Assembly: GCA_964596345.1 (NCBI GenBank)
Contig: CAZQSZ010000009.1
Coordinates: forward strand, 31,193-95,192
From: CADEDV01 sp964596345
Lineage (GTDB): Bacteria; Bacteroidota; Bacteroidia; Chitinophagales; Chitinophagaceae
Reading direction: 5' to 3'
Length of the DNA stretch: 64,000 bases
Shown piece by piece: positions 25,564 to 35,832 of the stretch. The stretch's first letter is position 1, and the number at the start of each line of letters is the position of its first letter. A program made the translations under genes and the position numbers. The notes under the pieces were generated by a model. The model saw only the letters and a list, made by a program, of their open reading frames with translations, had not been told where the DNA came from and made no database searches.

Positions 25564-28500
25564 ATGAGGCGGAAACCAATTATACTACTGCTCGTTAGTT
25601 TATGTATTGTCCTGGCTTCATTCGCCCAGGATAAATCCAACCGGGGTAAGGAATTCTGGATGGCGTACGGTTTTGATTATAGCTTTTTTCATGAATCGCC
25701 GGTCAACTTCCAGGAACTGGCCTTATATATAAGTACCGAGCAGGCCGCTACTGTTACCGTTACCATTACCGGTACCAGCTATACACAAACTTTGAATATT
25801 CCGGCCAATACCGTTGACGCCACTATTCTTATTCCCAAGACAGGACCCAATGATGCCCGTACGCTGACGGATGGGTTGCAACCAAGAAATATTCATATAG
25901 TAAGTAATGTACCCGTAGCCGTGTATGCCCATGTGTATTCAACCATGGTGTCCGGTGCCACCATGCTGATGCCCGTGGAAACCTATGGATATTCTTATCG
26001 CTCCATCAATTATTACCAGACCACTTCACAAAGCAGCCCCGACGACTGGTATTCCTGGTTTTATGTAATTGCATCCGAAGACAATACCCGGCTGGAGATC
26101 ACTCCGTCTGATACCACGAAGAACGGTTGGTTGCCCACACAGACCTATACTATTAATCTCAACAAAGGGGAATCCTATCATGTGTTTGGCAAAGCCCTCT
26201 TTAATGGTAATCCTGCTTTTGCCAGCAAGGATATGACAGGCAGTAAAATTATTTCTGTTCCCGGCGCTGATGGTAACTGTCACCCTGTTGCTGTTTTCTC
26301 CGGTTCGGGTGGTATCCGCTTATGCCGTGGAGATGGTGGTGAATTTGTGCACCAGCAGGTATTCCCTTCGCAAGCCTGGGGCACCCGTTATCTTACTTAT
26401 CATACTATTAATAATACCAACACCGATATTCTTGAAACCAACCGGAATTATTACCGGGTTTGTGTGCAGGATCCGGCGGCTGTTGTCAGAAGAAATGGTG
26501 TCGTGTTAACAGGACTGATCAACAATTTCTTTTACGAGTTCATGGATTCCACGGGTGGTGATTATATAGAATCCGATAAACCGGTATTAGTATCGCAGTA
26601 CACGCCGAATAAAAACCAGTGCTGGAATTTCCCTACCACCACACCGGCACCGCCTTCTTATGGCGACCCGGAAATGTTTTACTTAAGCCCGATCGAACAG
26701 GGACAAAAATCAGTTTTGTTTTATACCAGCCGTAAATCATCGATTGACTATGTATATGTGAATATACATTTCCCCACGGTGGCTGCTGCTTCTCTCCGGG
26801 TGGATGGAACTCCTGTTCCTGCTGCCCAGGTCATCCCGCATCCTAATTATCCTTCTTACTCTGTTGCCGTGAGAAGATTTGTGGGCCCTGCCGCACAACA
26901 TACCATTACCTGTGATTCTGCTTTCACTGCTACCGTATATGGATTGGGCAACTATGAAAGTTATGGTTATAACGTAGGTACACTGATCAACAACCTGAAT
27001 AATTACAGCGAGATCAAAAACACATTTAATACAACCAATACGATTGATACATTCACCTGTCCCAAATCACCTGTTCGTTTGTTTGTAAAACTCGGTTACC
27101 CTGCTAATTCCATCCACTGGAAACTGAGTACGGTTGCCGGTATGTCGCCCAATGCTGATTCCATCATCAGCAATCCTGTTCCTGTCAGGACAGAACTGAT
27201 TAATGGAAGAACCTATTATGTGTATACGCTGCAACAGGATTTTATCTTTACCAGCCCCGGCACTTATTATATCCCGGTTACCTATACAGCAACGGTGATT
27301 GAAAATTGCAGCCAGTCCGAAAATGCTACCGTGAAAGTAGTGGTGAAGCCCGGACCTGTAGCTGATTTTACGTTTCCAACTCCTGCCTGTTTAACAGACA
27401 GTATCCGTTTTACGGGTGCAGCAGTTCCGGGTACTTTCAACATGGTTACTTATAACTGGTTCTTTGATGACAACAGCACACAAACCGGTATCAATGCCGT
27501 AAAACTATTTGCTGCATCGGGTAATCAAAATGTCCGTTACCGGGTGATCGCTGATAATGGTTGCGTGGGTGATACCACAAAATTGTTAGTGATCACAGCT
27601 AGTCCTGTTGCCACTTTTAATGCAGCTGGTACTATTTGCCAGCGGGATTCCATCCTGCTTACCAGCAATGCTTCTTTACCCGGCGGCACTATCAGCAGCT
27701 GGTACTGGAATTTTGGCGATGGTAATACGGCTACGCTTACTACTGGTAATCCTTTCTATCACCGCTACAATACCCCGGGCACTTATACCATTTATTTAAT
27801 TGCCACCGGCAGCAATGGTTGTAAAAGTGATACCGCTTTCAGTACGGTGAATGTACAGCCACGGCCACAGGCTTTATTCAGCTACGACCGGAATATCTGC
27901 ACCGGTGATTCGATCCGTTTTACGGATAACTCTTCTTTTGTACCCGGCAATACCATTACCAGCTGGCAATGGAATTTCGGGGATGGCAACAGCAGCACTT
28001 TCAACAACGGCAATCCCTTCTATCATACCTATACAACGGCGGGCAACTTTACGGTATCATTAGTCGTGAATGGCAGTAACAGTTGCCTGAGTGATACCTT
28101 CCGGCTGACCGTGAACGTAACAGCAAAACCAACTGTATCAATATCTGTTTCGGGTAAGCCCTGTATCGATAGTTTGCAAACCTTTACTTCTTCCATTACT
28201 GTAAGTGGTAACCCGGCCAACTGGTTCTGGGATTTTGGCGATGCACAAACCTTCAGCTCCTCCACCAGCAATATTGCTACCCATGCTTATACAACTACAC
28301 TAACCAATATCACTATTAAACATGCCGTCAGTTTCAGTGGTGGCTGCGGTACTGATACTGCCACGATCAATATTCCGCTGATCAATCCTAATCCAACAGC
28401 TAACTTTACGATCACCGGTGATACATTATGTGAAAAGAAACCCTTGTTCTTCTCTTCCACCAGTACGGGTGTCAGCAACTGGAACTGGAATTTTGGAAAT

Positions 28501-29145
28501 GGTACTGGCAGCAATATTCCCCCATTCAGCAAATCTTATACTACCGCCGGCACCTATACAATTTCCTTAGTTACTAAAACAGCAGCCGGTTGCGGTTCCT
28601 TACCTGCCACACAAACCATCACGATTCATCCATTGCCGAATATCAATGCGGGGCCGGATAAATTTTTCAACCTCGGTGGTTCTGCCACTTTGGATGCAAC
28701 GATCAGCAACCCGTCTAACTATGATTTCCTGTGGACACCTTCTACGTATCTTAATTCCCCTGTACTGCTGAATCCTGTGTCCACCCCGGATATACCGGTT
28801 ACCTATACCATACAGGCTATCGACAAGACCAGCAATTGCATGGCATCCGATGATGTTGTGATTACTCCGGTCTCCGATATTTTTATTCCTTCTGCTTTCA
28901 CACCGAATAATGATGGCCGGAATGATAAATGGGTGATCCCGGGACTGGCTTTATATCCAGATGCCTTAGTTACGGTGTTCAACAGGGCGGGACAGAAATT
29001 ATTTGCCTCCACCGGCTATATCAATAATCCCTGGAACGGAACCTATAAAGGGATCGTTCAGCCCAATGAAGTATATGTGTACCTGGTGCAACTGAATGAT
29101 GATAAAAAAAGGATACTGAAAGGTACTGTCACAATCATCCGGTAA
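25564..29145 (+). CDS. Giant secreted PKD protein with IgGFc-binding-like N-terminus and type B T9SS signal
   Basis: A 1,193-residue protein with signal peptide ending ASFAQ. Residues about 25-470 form an IgGFc-binding-protein-like N-terminal domain: SNRGKEFWMAYGF, ALYISTEQAATVTVTITG, MLMPVETYGYSYRSINYYQ and FYVIASEDNTRLEITPSD. A linker follows, then about five PKD-like domains from about residue 595 with the repeated WYWNFGDGN/WQWNFGDGN motif. The C-terminus is a CHU_C type B sorting domain: IFIPSAFTPNNDGRNDKWVI, ending KGTVTIIR. It is secreted by T9SS and probably shown on the cell surface. The next gene, 27 nt on, is a shorter paralogue. Confidence 0.9.
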   Translation: MRRKPIILLLVSLCIVLASFAQDKSNRGKEFWMAYGFDYSFFHESPVNFQELALYISTEQAATVTVTITGTSYTQTLNIPANTVDATILIPKTGPNDARTLTDGLQPRNIHIVSNVPVAVYAHVYSTMVSGATMLMPVETYGYSYRSINYYQTTSQSSPDDWYSWFYVIASEDNTRLEITPSDTTKNGWLPTQTYTINLNKGESYHVFGKALFNGNPAFASKDMTGSKIISVPGADGNCHPVAVFSGSGGIRLCRGDGGEFVHQQVFPSQAWGTRYLTYHTINNTNTDILETNRNYYRVCVQDPAAVVRRNGVVLTGLINNFFYEFMDSTGGDYIESDKPVLVSQYTPNKNQCWNFPTTTPAPPSYGDPEMFYLSPIEQGQKSVLFYTSRKSSIDYVYVNIHFPTVAAASLRVDGTPVPAAQVIPHPNYPSYSVAVRRFVGPAAQHTITCDSAFTATVYGLGNYESYGYNVGTLINNLNNYSEIKNTFNTTNTIDTFTCPKSPVRLFVKLGYPANSIHWKLSTVAGMSPNADSIISNPVPVRTELINGRTYYVYTLQQDFIFTSPGTYYIPVTYTATVIENCSQSENATVKVVVKPGPVADFTFPTPACLTDSIRFTGAAVPGTFNMVTYNWFFDDNSTQTGINAVKLFAASGNQNVRYRVIADNGCVGDTTKLLVITASPVATFNAAGTICQRDSILLTSNASLPGGTISSWYWNFGDGNTATLTTGNPFYHRYNTPGTYTIYLIATGSNGCKSDTAFSTVNVQPRPQALFSYDRNICTGDSIRFTDNSSFVPGNTITSWQWNFGDGNSSTFNNGNPFYHTYTTAGNFTVSLVVNGSNSCLSDTFRLTVNVTAKPTVSISVSGKPCIDSLQTFTSSITVSGNPANWFWDFGDAQTFSSSTSNIATHAYTTTLTNITIKHAVSFSGGCGTDTATINIPLINPNPTANFTITGDTLCEKKPLFFSSTSTGVSNWNWNFGNGTGSNIPPFSKSYTTAGTYTISLVTKTAAGCGSLPATQTITIHPLPNINAGPDKFFNLGGSATLDATISNPSNYDFLWTPSTYLNSPVLLNPVSTPDIPVTYTIQAIDKTSNCMASDDVVITPVSDIFIPSAFTPNNDGRNDKWVIPGLALYPDALVTVFNRAGQKLFASTGYINNPWNGTYKGIVQPNEVYVYLVQLNDDKKRILKGTVTIIR

Positions 29146-29172
29146 GCTTACAGCGATCACAGTTATTCACGC

Positions 29173-31926
29173 ATGTCATTATTCAACCAATATTATCTCC
29201 TGCTCTTTTTTAGTATCTGCAGTTGCAGTGTTGCTGCACAGGACCGGTCGAATAAGGGGAAAGAGTTCTGGCTGGGCTACGGGCATAATGTTTTATTCAC
29301 ACAGGCTTCACCATCCAATAGCCAGAACCAGGTCTTGTACCTGAGTGCAGAACAGGCAGCAACAGTTACTGTTGCTGTGAACGGAACCGGCTGGAGCCGC
29401 ACCATAAATATTCCTGCCAACAGTGTTGATTTCTCTGTTACAGTTCCCAAAACAGGACCAGAAGATGCCAGGCTGACCGGCGAAGGTTTATTCAGCAAAG
29501 GCGTTCATATTGTAAGTGATGTACCCATTGTGGTGTATGCCCATCAGTACAATCTTTTTTCTTCTGCCGCCACCATGCTGATGCCGGTGGAAACCTATGG
29601 CTATACTTATTACTCGCTGAACTTTACACAGACTTCTAATTATCCCGACAGTTATTCCTGGTTTTATGTGATCGCCTCAGAAGATAATACCCGAATTGAG
29701 ATCAGCCCGGCTGATTCAACAGAAGGCGGATGGTTGCCTGGTCAAACCTATACGGTCAACCTGAACAAGGGTCAGCTCTATAATGTGTTTGGAAAAAGAA
29801 CCGGCACATATACCGGGAAAGATATGACGGGTAGCAAGATCGTTTCCGTAGCAGGGGCAGATGGTAATTGTCACCCGGTGGCTTTATTCTCGGGCAGCAG
29901 CCGTATTGTTGTTTGTGATGGCAATGGTGGTGAAGTGATGCAACAACAAATTTTTCCGGCAAACGCCTGGGGAACCCGCTATGTTACCTATCATATCATG
30001 CACAATCCTTCCATGATCATCAGCGATCCCTTTCTTACTTATTACCGGGTGGCAGTGAGAGACCCTTCGACTATTGTAAAAAGAAATGGGGTGCCACTTA
30101 CCGGCCTGATCAATAATTTCTATTATGAGTTTACCAGTCACTATGGTGATTATATAGAAGCAGACAAGCCTGTATTGGTGGGTCAGTACACTGTTTCCAC
30201 CAACGAATGCAGCAACACTTCAACATCTCCCTATGGCGACCCGGAAATGATCTACCTGAGCCCGATCGAGCAGGGTGTAAAATCTGCCGTTTTCTATAGT
30301 ACAAGAACAGAAGCCATCGATCTGAATTTTATCAATGTGATCATTCCTCAAAATGGTTTGTCTTCGTTGCGTATCAACGGAGCCCCTATTGCTCCAACAG
30401 AATTTATCACTCATCCCGCCAACAGTAATTATGTGGTGGTGGCGAAACGTTTATGGGGACCGGCAGCACAACACAGCATCAGCAGTGATTCCACTTTTAT
30501 TGCAACGGTCTATGGTCTCGGCATTTTTGAAAGCTATGGTTACAATATGGGAGCCAAAGTAAATAACCTGAATGCTTATGGTGAAATAAAAAACAGTTTA
30601 AACACCACCGGCACTACGGATAGTTTCACCTGCCCGAAAACACCGGTGCGGTTATTCATCAAACTCGCCTACCCGGCCACCCGTTTGCATTGGAAATTGA
30701 GTGCTGTTCCCGGGATCAGTCCTGCGGTTGATTCTGTTGTCATGAATCCCGTGCCGGTCAGCACTTCTTTTATTAATAACAGGCCCTATTATACCTATAC
30801 ACTGCAACAGGATTTTACATTCAGCACTCCCGGCCAGTATTATATTCCTGTAACATATACATCACCCGGTATTGATGCGTGCAACCAAACAGAAACGGCA
30901 ACAATTGCTGTGCTGGTGAAACCGGGTCCCACAGCAGATTTCTCCGTTACTGACCCGGCCTGTCTTGCTGATTCTATTCATTTTAACAGTGCGGCTGTTG
31001 CCGGAACATTTATACTTACCAATCATCAGTGGCTGTTCCAGGATAACAGTACAGTAAATACTATTGATGCTGTCAAATTGTTTTCTGCAGCAGGTAACCA
31101 GCAGGTGAAATATATCATCAGCACCAGTAATGGTTGTATTGCTGATACGGTGAGAACAATCATGATCCATGAAAACCCTCTTGCTTCATTCAGCATCAGT
31201 AACCCGCCTTATTGTACAGGGAAACCCGTCACTGTATCCTCAACCATTACCGGCAGCAGTGAATGGAACTGGAGCATGGGCAACGGCAACAGTAATTCTA
31301 TTCCTCCTTTCGCCCATACCTATACAACAGCCGGTAATTATACCCTGCAACTCCTTACCAAAAATGCAGCGGGCTGCTGGTCAGACACCGCAAGCCATTC
31401 CATAACAGTGGCAACATTGCCGGTTGTAAATGCAGGAACTGATACGGTGATCCGGGTTGGACATTCCGTTACAATGAATCCGGTTGTCACCCCGCCCGGG
31501 AACTATAGTTATACCTGGTCGCCGGCAACTTATCTCAGTAATGCAACAATACTACATCCTGTTGCCACTCCGGATCTAACGACCAGTTATCATGTAGAGG
31601 CTGTTGATCAGCAAAGTGGTTGTACGGCTGCGGATGATGTAGTCATCACCGCGGTGTCTGCTTTATTCATTCCCACCGCTTTTACTCCCAATAAAGATGG
31701 AAAGAATGATCGCTGGGTTATTCCGGGTCTTGCTTTATACCCGGAAGCAAGAGTTGTGGTATTTAACCGGGAGGGACAGAAGATTGTTGACCGCAAAGGA
31801 TATACAAACAACCCCTGGGATGGAACTTATAAAGGAGTGGCGCAGCCCAATGCAGTTTATGTATATATGATCGAGCTGGGAGACAGGAAAACAATTTTAA
31901 AAGGAACACTCACCCTGGTCCGTTAA
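29173..31926 (+). CDS. Shorter paralogue of the preceding PKD/IgGFc-binding-like surface protein
   Basis: A 917-residue protein that is clearly a duplicate of its neighbour: SNKGKEFWLGYGHN, VLYLSAEQAATVTVAVNG, MLMPVETYGYTYYSLNFTQ, FYVIASEDNTRIEISPAD and ALYPEARVVVFNREGQKI all align. It has about two PKD-like domains instead of about five (only WNWSMGNGNSNSIPPF and one other are clear), which accounts for most of the length difference. The type B sorting domain ends LKGTLTLVR. Signal peptide: FFSICSCSVAAQ. Gene order and 27-nt spacing suggest one transcript with the preceding gene. The pair probably arose by tandem duplication with later gain or loss of PKD units. Confidence 0.9.
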   Translation: MSLFNQYYLLLFFSICSCSVAAQDRSNKGKEFWLGYGHNVLFTQASPSNSQNQVLYLSAEQAATVTVAVNGTGWSRTINIPANSVDFSVTVPKTGPEDARLTGEGLFSKGVHIVSDVPIVVYAHQYNLFSSAATMLMPVETYGYTYYSLNFTQTSNYPDSYSWFYVIASEDNTRIEISPADSTEGGWLPGQTYTVNLNKGQLYNVFGKRTGTYTGKDMTGSKIVSVAGADGNCHPVALFSGSSRIVVCDGNGGEVMQQQIFPANAWGTRYVTYHIMHNPSMIISDPFLTYYRVAVRDPSTIVKRNGVPLTGLINNFYYEFTSHYGDYIEADKPVLVGQYTVSTNECSNTSTSPYGDPEMIYLSPIEQGVKSAVFYSTRTEAIDLNFINVIIPQNGLSSLRINGAPIAPTEFITHPANSNYVVVAKRLWGPAAQHSISSDSTFIATVYGLGIFESYGYNMGAKVNNLNAYGEIKNSLNTTGTTDSFTCPKTPVRLFIKLAYPATRLHWKLSAVPGISPAVDSVVMNPVPVSTSFINNRPYYTYTLQQDFTFSTPGQYYIPVTYTSPGIDACNQTETATIAVLVKPGPTADFSVTDPACLADSIHFNSAAVAGTFILTNHQWLFQDNSTVNTIDAVKLFSAAGNQQVKYIISTSNGCIADTVRTIMIHENPLASFSISNPPYCTGKPVTVSSTITGSSEWNWSMGNGNSNSIPPFAHTYTTAGNYTLQLLTKNAAGCWSDTASHSITVATLPVVNAGTDTVIRVGHSVTMNPVVTPPGNYSYTWSPATYLSNATILHPVATPDLTTSYHVEAVDQQSGCTAADDVVITAVSALFIPTAFTPNKDGKNDRWVIPGLALYPEARVVVFNREGQKIVDRKGYTNNPWDGTYKGVAQPNAVYVYMIELGDRKTILKGTLTLVR

Positions 31927-31929
31927 CCC

Positions 31930-31945
31930 GTAGAATAAATTCTAC
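31930..31945. promoter_or_regulatory. Second copy of the GTAGAAT palindrome, upstream of the response regulator
   Basis: GTAGAATAAATTCTAC has 7-bp perfect arms around AA, identical in its arms to 25505-25520. It begins 4 nt after the stop of the giant-protein gene and is not followed by a T-run, so it is more likely an operator than a terminator. Confidence 0.6.
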
Positions 31946-31963
31946 AAAAAGCAGGAATAAAAG

Positions 31964-32623
31964 ATGGAAATTAGTGCACTAAATGCCTTCCCGCCGGAAA
32001 CAACAACCACCATGCAACCAAAAATCCTGATAGCAGACGATCACAGCATGATCAGAAAGGGCCTGAAATTACAGATACAACTGGCGATGGGCTATGCCGA
32101 TATTGAGGAGGTGGCTACCTGCAACGACCTGATGAAAGAACTGGTGAAGAAAAAATACACGCATCTTATTCTTGATATCATTTTGTCCGATGGTAATACG
32201 CTTGAAGTGATTCCGAATATCCGACGGGTGTACCCGGACCTGCAGATCCTTGTTTTTTCCATGCAACCCGCCGAGATCTATGGGGAAGCCGTAAAGCAAT
32301 ACGGCATCAATTATTATTTATCCAAATCCGTGGGAGAAGACGAGATCAACCTGGTGGTACAACGTTTTTTACAAAACGAGGCCTTACTCAGAAAATCACC
32401 AGTGCTGCAAAATCATGAGAACCCTTTTTCAGCACTGGCCCCTAGGGAACTGGAAATACTGCATTATGTGCTGAAAGGTATCGGCACTAAAGAGATCGGC
32501 GAAACACTCAATTTAAAAATGAGTACGATCTCCACCATCAAGAACCGCATCTTTGAAAAAACCAGTGCCGGTAATATCAAAGAACTGATCGAACTGGCCA
32601 CCCTCTACAATGTAAATTATTAA
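31964..32623 (+). CDS. LuxR/NarL-type response regulator
   Basis: A 219-residue protein if it starts at 31964, or 203 residues from the in-frame ATG at 32012, where family similarity begins (MQPKILIADDHSMIRKG). The upstream start is preceded by AGGAATAAAAG, so both are possible. The receiver domain has ADDH acidic residues, the phospho-acceptor Asp in THLILDIILSDG (residue 71 from the first ATG) and the Lys in YYLSKSVG. The LuxR-type HTH is at the C-terminus: LAPRELEILHYVLKGIGTK and STISTIKNRIFEKT. The kinase gene follows after 34 nt. The palindrome upstream suggests autoregulation. Confidence 0.9.
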   Translation: MEISALNAFPPETTTTMQPKILIADDHSMIRKGLKLQIQLAMGYADIEEVATCNDLMKELVKKKYTHLILDIILSDGNTLEVIPNIRRVYPDLQILVFSMQPAEIYGEAVKQYGINYYLSKSVGEDEINLVVQRFLQNEALLRKSPVLQNHENPFSALAPRELEILHYVLKGIGTKEIGETLNLKMSTISTIKNRIFEKTSAGNIKELIELATLYNVNY

Positions 32624-32657
32624 GCGGTTTACAGTACCTTGTTCGTGCAAACTGTTT

Positions 32658-35600
32658 ATGACAAGGCTCCTCTTCTTCATCTTTTGTTTTACCGGTATCA
32701 CCGTTTTTGCTCAAACGGGGAAGGACTATACTATCCAGCAATTCACCACGGAGAATGGAATGCCTTCCAATGGTATCAAAGGTTTGCAGTGGGATGAGCA
32801 GACCGGTTTTTTATGGATCGCCACGGAAGCGGGGATGACCCGTTACGACGGGCTTGGCTTCGCCAATTTCACCAAAGAAAATACACCGGGCCTTTCACAT
32901 GAACGCATGGCCTATATTGTAAAGAACAACAGCTCCGCCATTTATGCCGCTGATGTTAACGGCAGGTTCATTGCGGTGAAAACCAGTTTGCTGGTTCCGC
33001 AGCCGCTTCCGGAGTTAACTGACGTAATTGGTTTTAAAAAACGGTTTTATCTCTATGCCTACGGCTCCATGCAGCAAAAAGTATTATCGTTCATGAAAGC
33101 AACCGGGGATATACCCTGGGACCGTTTATTGCAATCCAACGATACTTCACTGATCGTAATAGCAGCAGGCCGAAAAGCCTATTCTGTCACTGCAGCGCAA
33201 AAAAATTTTACAGCACTGGAACTACCTGCCGGTCTCAGAAATGAATTCATTGCTGATAACCGGCTTTTTTTTATGGATAAAGACCGGCAGGTATATATTG
33301 CCTCCCCTGATTTCCAACAATTCAACCCGGTCAGTATTCTTACCCAGGACGGGGAAAAAGTCCCTGTTAACTCTTCTAATTTCCTGCTGTTCTGGGAGAA
33401 TGGTATGCGGAATCCTATTCTCTTCTCCGGCAGCAATGCCTGGTTATTGCATTACAGGAATAACAGGCTGGAAGCGGAACTGATCTGTTCGGCAATTCCT
33501 TCTTATTCTTTTATCCGCTCGGCCCAGTATAGTGAAAAGAACAAAACACTTTTTATCGGCACGGATTCAAAGGGTATCATTATTATCAATAAGAACCGTG
33601 TCAGCTCCCTGAGAAATACCAATACCGATATCCGGGAGCGGAATGCATATTATTCACAGGTGGAATTATCCAACGGGGATATACTCACCAACGAAAATCA
33701 TGTTATCGGGTTATCAGGAAAGGCACACGGCCCTTTACCTGTTACCGGGAAATTTAACTATACCGTTTATACCAGTGCTGATTCGTTGCTCTGGTATTCG
33801 CAAATGAATCCTGTCCACAAAAAAAACCTGTTGCACCGGTACAATTATAAAACAGGTGAAACCATTGCGTATACTAAAATACCGCCGGTCCAGGAAAGTT
33901 TTGCAATGAGTAATTCAGGCGGCCGGTTTTATATTGTAACCAACCTGGGTTTAGCCCTCCTGCAACAGGATAGTCTTCAATATCTTTTCCAGCCCGGCCC
34001 GGGAAAGCAGGGATCTGCTCCTTACAGTATGGTGGAATTTTCACCAGGTGTCCTGGGTGTTGCTTCCTGCAGCGGACTCGTGTTATTCGATATCAACAAA
34101 AAAACAACGGATACCATTTTAAAGGCCGGTGGCTATTGTGTCCGCAGTTTATGGAAATACCAGGATTATATTTTTATCGGCACCTATGGAAAAGGATATT
34201 ATGTCTGGAAGAATGGCCGGCTGCGATCCATGCCACTGGATAAAAATAAATTCCTGTTGTACACCCACTGCTTTGTTCCGGATGAAAATGGTTTTTGCTG
34301 GCTCAGTTCCAACCGCGGTTTGTTCAAAGCACAGCTCACTGATCTTATCAATGCCTTTGAAAAAAATAACCGGCAGGTCTATTATCATTATTATGGCAGG
34401 AACGACGGGATGGAGATCACCGAGATGAATGGCGGCTGTGCCCCCTGTGCCCTGCTGATGAAGAACAAGACCATTTCTTTTCCCACCATGGATGGTTTGC
34501 TTTGGGTGGACCCGGATCATGCAGCACCCTTACTGCCCGAAGGAAATATTTACCTGGATGAGTTCAGGGCCGGAACCAAAAAATTAAATCCTGATTCGCT
34601 GGAGCTGTTGCCGATTGCCTATACGGATAATGATATCCGGATAAAACTGGCTTTCTCTGCCTGGTGCAATAAAGAAAATATTTACCTGGAGTACCGGCTG
34701 AATGATAAAAGTGCCTGGACGGCAGTGGAACCCGGCAATGAAGCACTGATACGGCTTGATAACCTGTTGCCGGGAAAATATACTGTCAGCATCCGCAAGA
34801 TGAATGGTTTTGGGATTGATAATTATTCCTATAAAAAAATTGTTTTCTCCATCGTTACTCCCTGGCACCGGCAGTGGTGGTTCTTTATGCTTTGTTTGTT
34901 TACCGCCTTCGGTCTTGTGGCCCTGTACCTGCGGGTGAGAACAAGGCAATATAAAATTCAGCAGCGCAAACTGGAACAGCAGGTAAGCGAAAAAACAAAA
35001 GAACTGCAGGAACAAAATGAAGTGTTGGAAAAGAACAACAGTATTAAAACAAGGCTGATCTCTATTATCAGTCATGACATAGTAACCCCATTGAAGTTCC
35101 TGACCGTAGCCGGAAAAAATTTGCTGGAGAGAAGAAAGCTGATGCCCGAAGAGTTGCAGCAGGAAACCATCCGGGAGATCACTAACACGTCGCAGGAACT
35201 GCAGCTGCTCTCCACCAATATCCTGAACTGGATCAAGTACCAGAATGAGAACAGGCGGTTAGTGAAAGAAAATTTTAACCTCCATGAAATGGTAGGCCAG
35301 GTACTCGGCATTTTACAATCGCTGGCCCGGCAAAAAAAATTAGTCATTGAAAATAAGGTGGATGAAAACACCGACATACAGCAATACTATGAGCCGCTGA
35401 AGATCCTTGTCTATAACCTGCTCACCAATGCGATTCATTTTACTGAGAAAGGAACCATCACGGTATTGGCGCAAAGAGCAAATGGCCATATAACAGTCAG
35501 TGTAAAAGATGAAGGCATTGGCATGACGCCGGAGCAGATACAACGGCTGATGGCCGATGAAGTGGTGATCACAGCCGCCAATGTAGATAATAAAAAAGGC

Positions 35601-35714
35601 CATGGCCTCGGGTATCTTATTATCAAAGACCTGCTGAAGACCATGGGTGCCAGCCTGCATATTGAAAGTAAGCGGGGAGAAGGAGCTACCGTATCTATAA
35701 AAATGCCGGGCTGA
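32658..35714 (+). CDS. Two-component regulator-propeller sensor histidine kinase
   Basis: A 1,018-residue membrane kinase. Signal peptide (MTRLLFFIFCFTGITVFAQ), then a periplasmic seven-bladed propeller-type sensor with repeats such as GLQWDEQTGFLWIATEAGMT and GFCWLSSNRGLFKA, then a Y_Y_Y-like domain (about 680-745). One membrane helix (WWFFMLCLFTAFGLVALYL) is followed by a coiled coil. The HisKA site is IISHDIVTPLKFL with His806. The ATPase domain shows NLLTNAIHFTEKG (N box), VKDEGIGMTPEQ (G1) and GHGLGYLIIKDLL (G2). With the LuxR-type regulator it forms a complete two-component pair. The ligand is unknown; in Bacteroidota such sensors often detect glycans or envelope state. Confidence 0.92.
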   Translation: MTRLLFFIFCFTGITVFAQTGKDYTIQQFTTENGMPSNGIKGLQWDEQTGFLWIATEAGMTRYDGLGFANFTKENTPGLSHERMAYIVKNNSSAIYAADVNGRFIAVKTSLLVPQPLPELTDVIGFKKRFYLYAYGSMQQKVLSFMKATGDIPWDRLLQSNDTSLIVIAAGRKAYSVTAAQKNFTALELPAGLRNEFIADNRLFFMDKDRQVYIASPDFQQFNPVSILTQDGEKVPVNSSNFLLFWENGMRNPILFSGSNAWLLHYRNNRLEAELICSAIPSYSFIRSAQYSEKNKTLFIGTDSKGIIIINKNRVSSLRNTNTDIRERNAYYSQVELSNGDILTNENHVIGLSGKAHGPLPVTGKFNYTVYTSADSLLWYSQMNPVHKKNLLHRYNYKTGETIAYTKIPPVQESFAMSNSGGRFYIVTNLGLALLQQDSLQYLFQPGPGKQGSAPYSMVEFSPGVLGVASCSGLVLFDINKKTTDTILKAGGYCVRSLWKYQDYIFIGTYGKGYYVWKNGRLRSMPLDKNKFLLYTHCFVPDENGFCWLSSNRGLFKAQLTDLINAFEKNNRQVYYHYYGRNDGMEITEMNGGCAPCALLMKNKTISFPTMDGLLWVDPDHAAPLLPEGNIYLDEFRAGTKKLNPDSLELLPIAYTDNDIRIKLAFSAWCNKENIYLEYRLNDKSAWTAVEPGNEALIRLDNLLPGKYTVSIRKMNGFGIDNYSYKKIVFSIVTPWHRQWWFFMLCLFTAFGLVALYLRVRTRQYKIQQRKLEQQVSEKTKELQEQNEVLEKNNSIKTRLISIISHDIVTPLKFLTVAGKNLLERRKLMPEELQQETIREITNTSQELQLLSTNILNWIKYQNENRRLVKENFNLHEMVGQVLGILQSLARQKKLVIENKVDENTDIQQYYEPLKILVYNLLTNAIHFTEKGTITVLAQRANGHITVSVKDEGIGMTPEQIQRLMADEVVITAANVDNKKGHGLGYLIIKDLLKTMGASLHIESKRGEGATVSIKMPG

Positions 35715-35751
35715 TACGGGCAGGTTGAAAAAGACTTTTTAACTTTAACGA

Positions 35752-35831
35752 CAGCTGGTACCAATTTGTACTGATAATCAATATAAAACTGTACCAGCAG
35801 TGACGCCAATTAACGTGTTGGCTGTAATTCA
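35752..35831. repeat. Cassette-boundary palindrome, 5' end of the lipoprotein unit
   Basis: CTGGTAC (35755-35761) and GTACCAG (35791-35797) are the inner arms, flanked by ACGACAG and CAGTGACG. The right side reads AACGTGTTGGCTG. GTTGGCTGTAATTCA (35817-35831) is the 5' terminal repeat of the unit ending at 36471. Confidence 0.65.
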
Positions 35832-35832
35832 A

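Noticed and set aside
31930..31945. Terminator after the second PKD gene
   Set aside because: The stem is short and AT-rich and is followed by AAAAAGC rather than a T-run; the match to 25505-25520 favours an operator.
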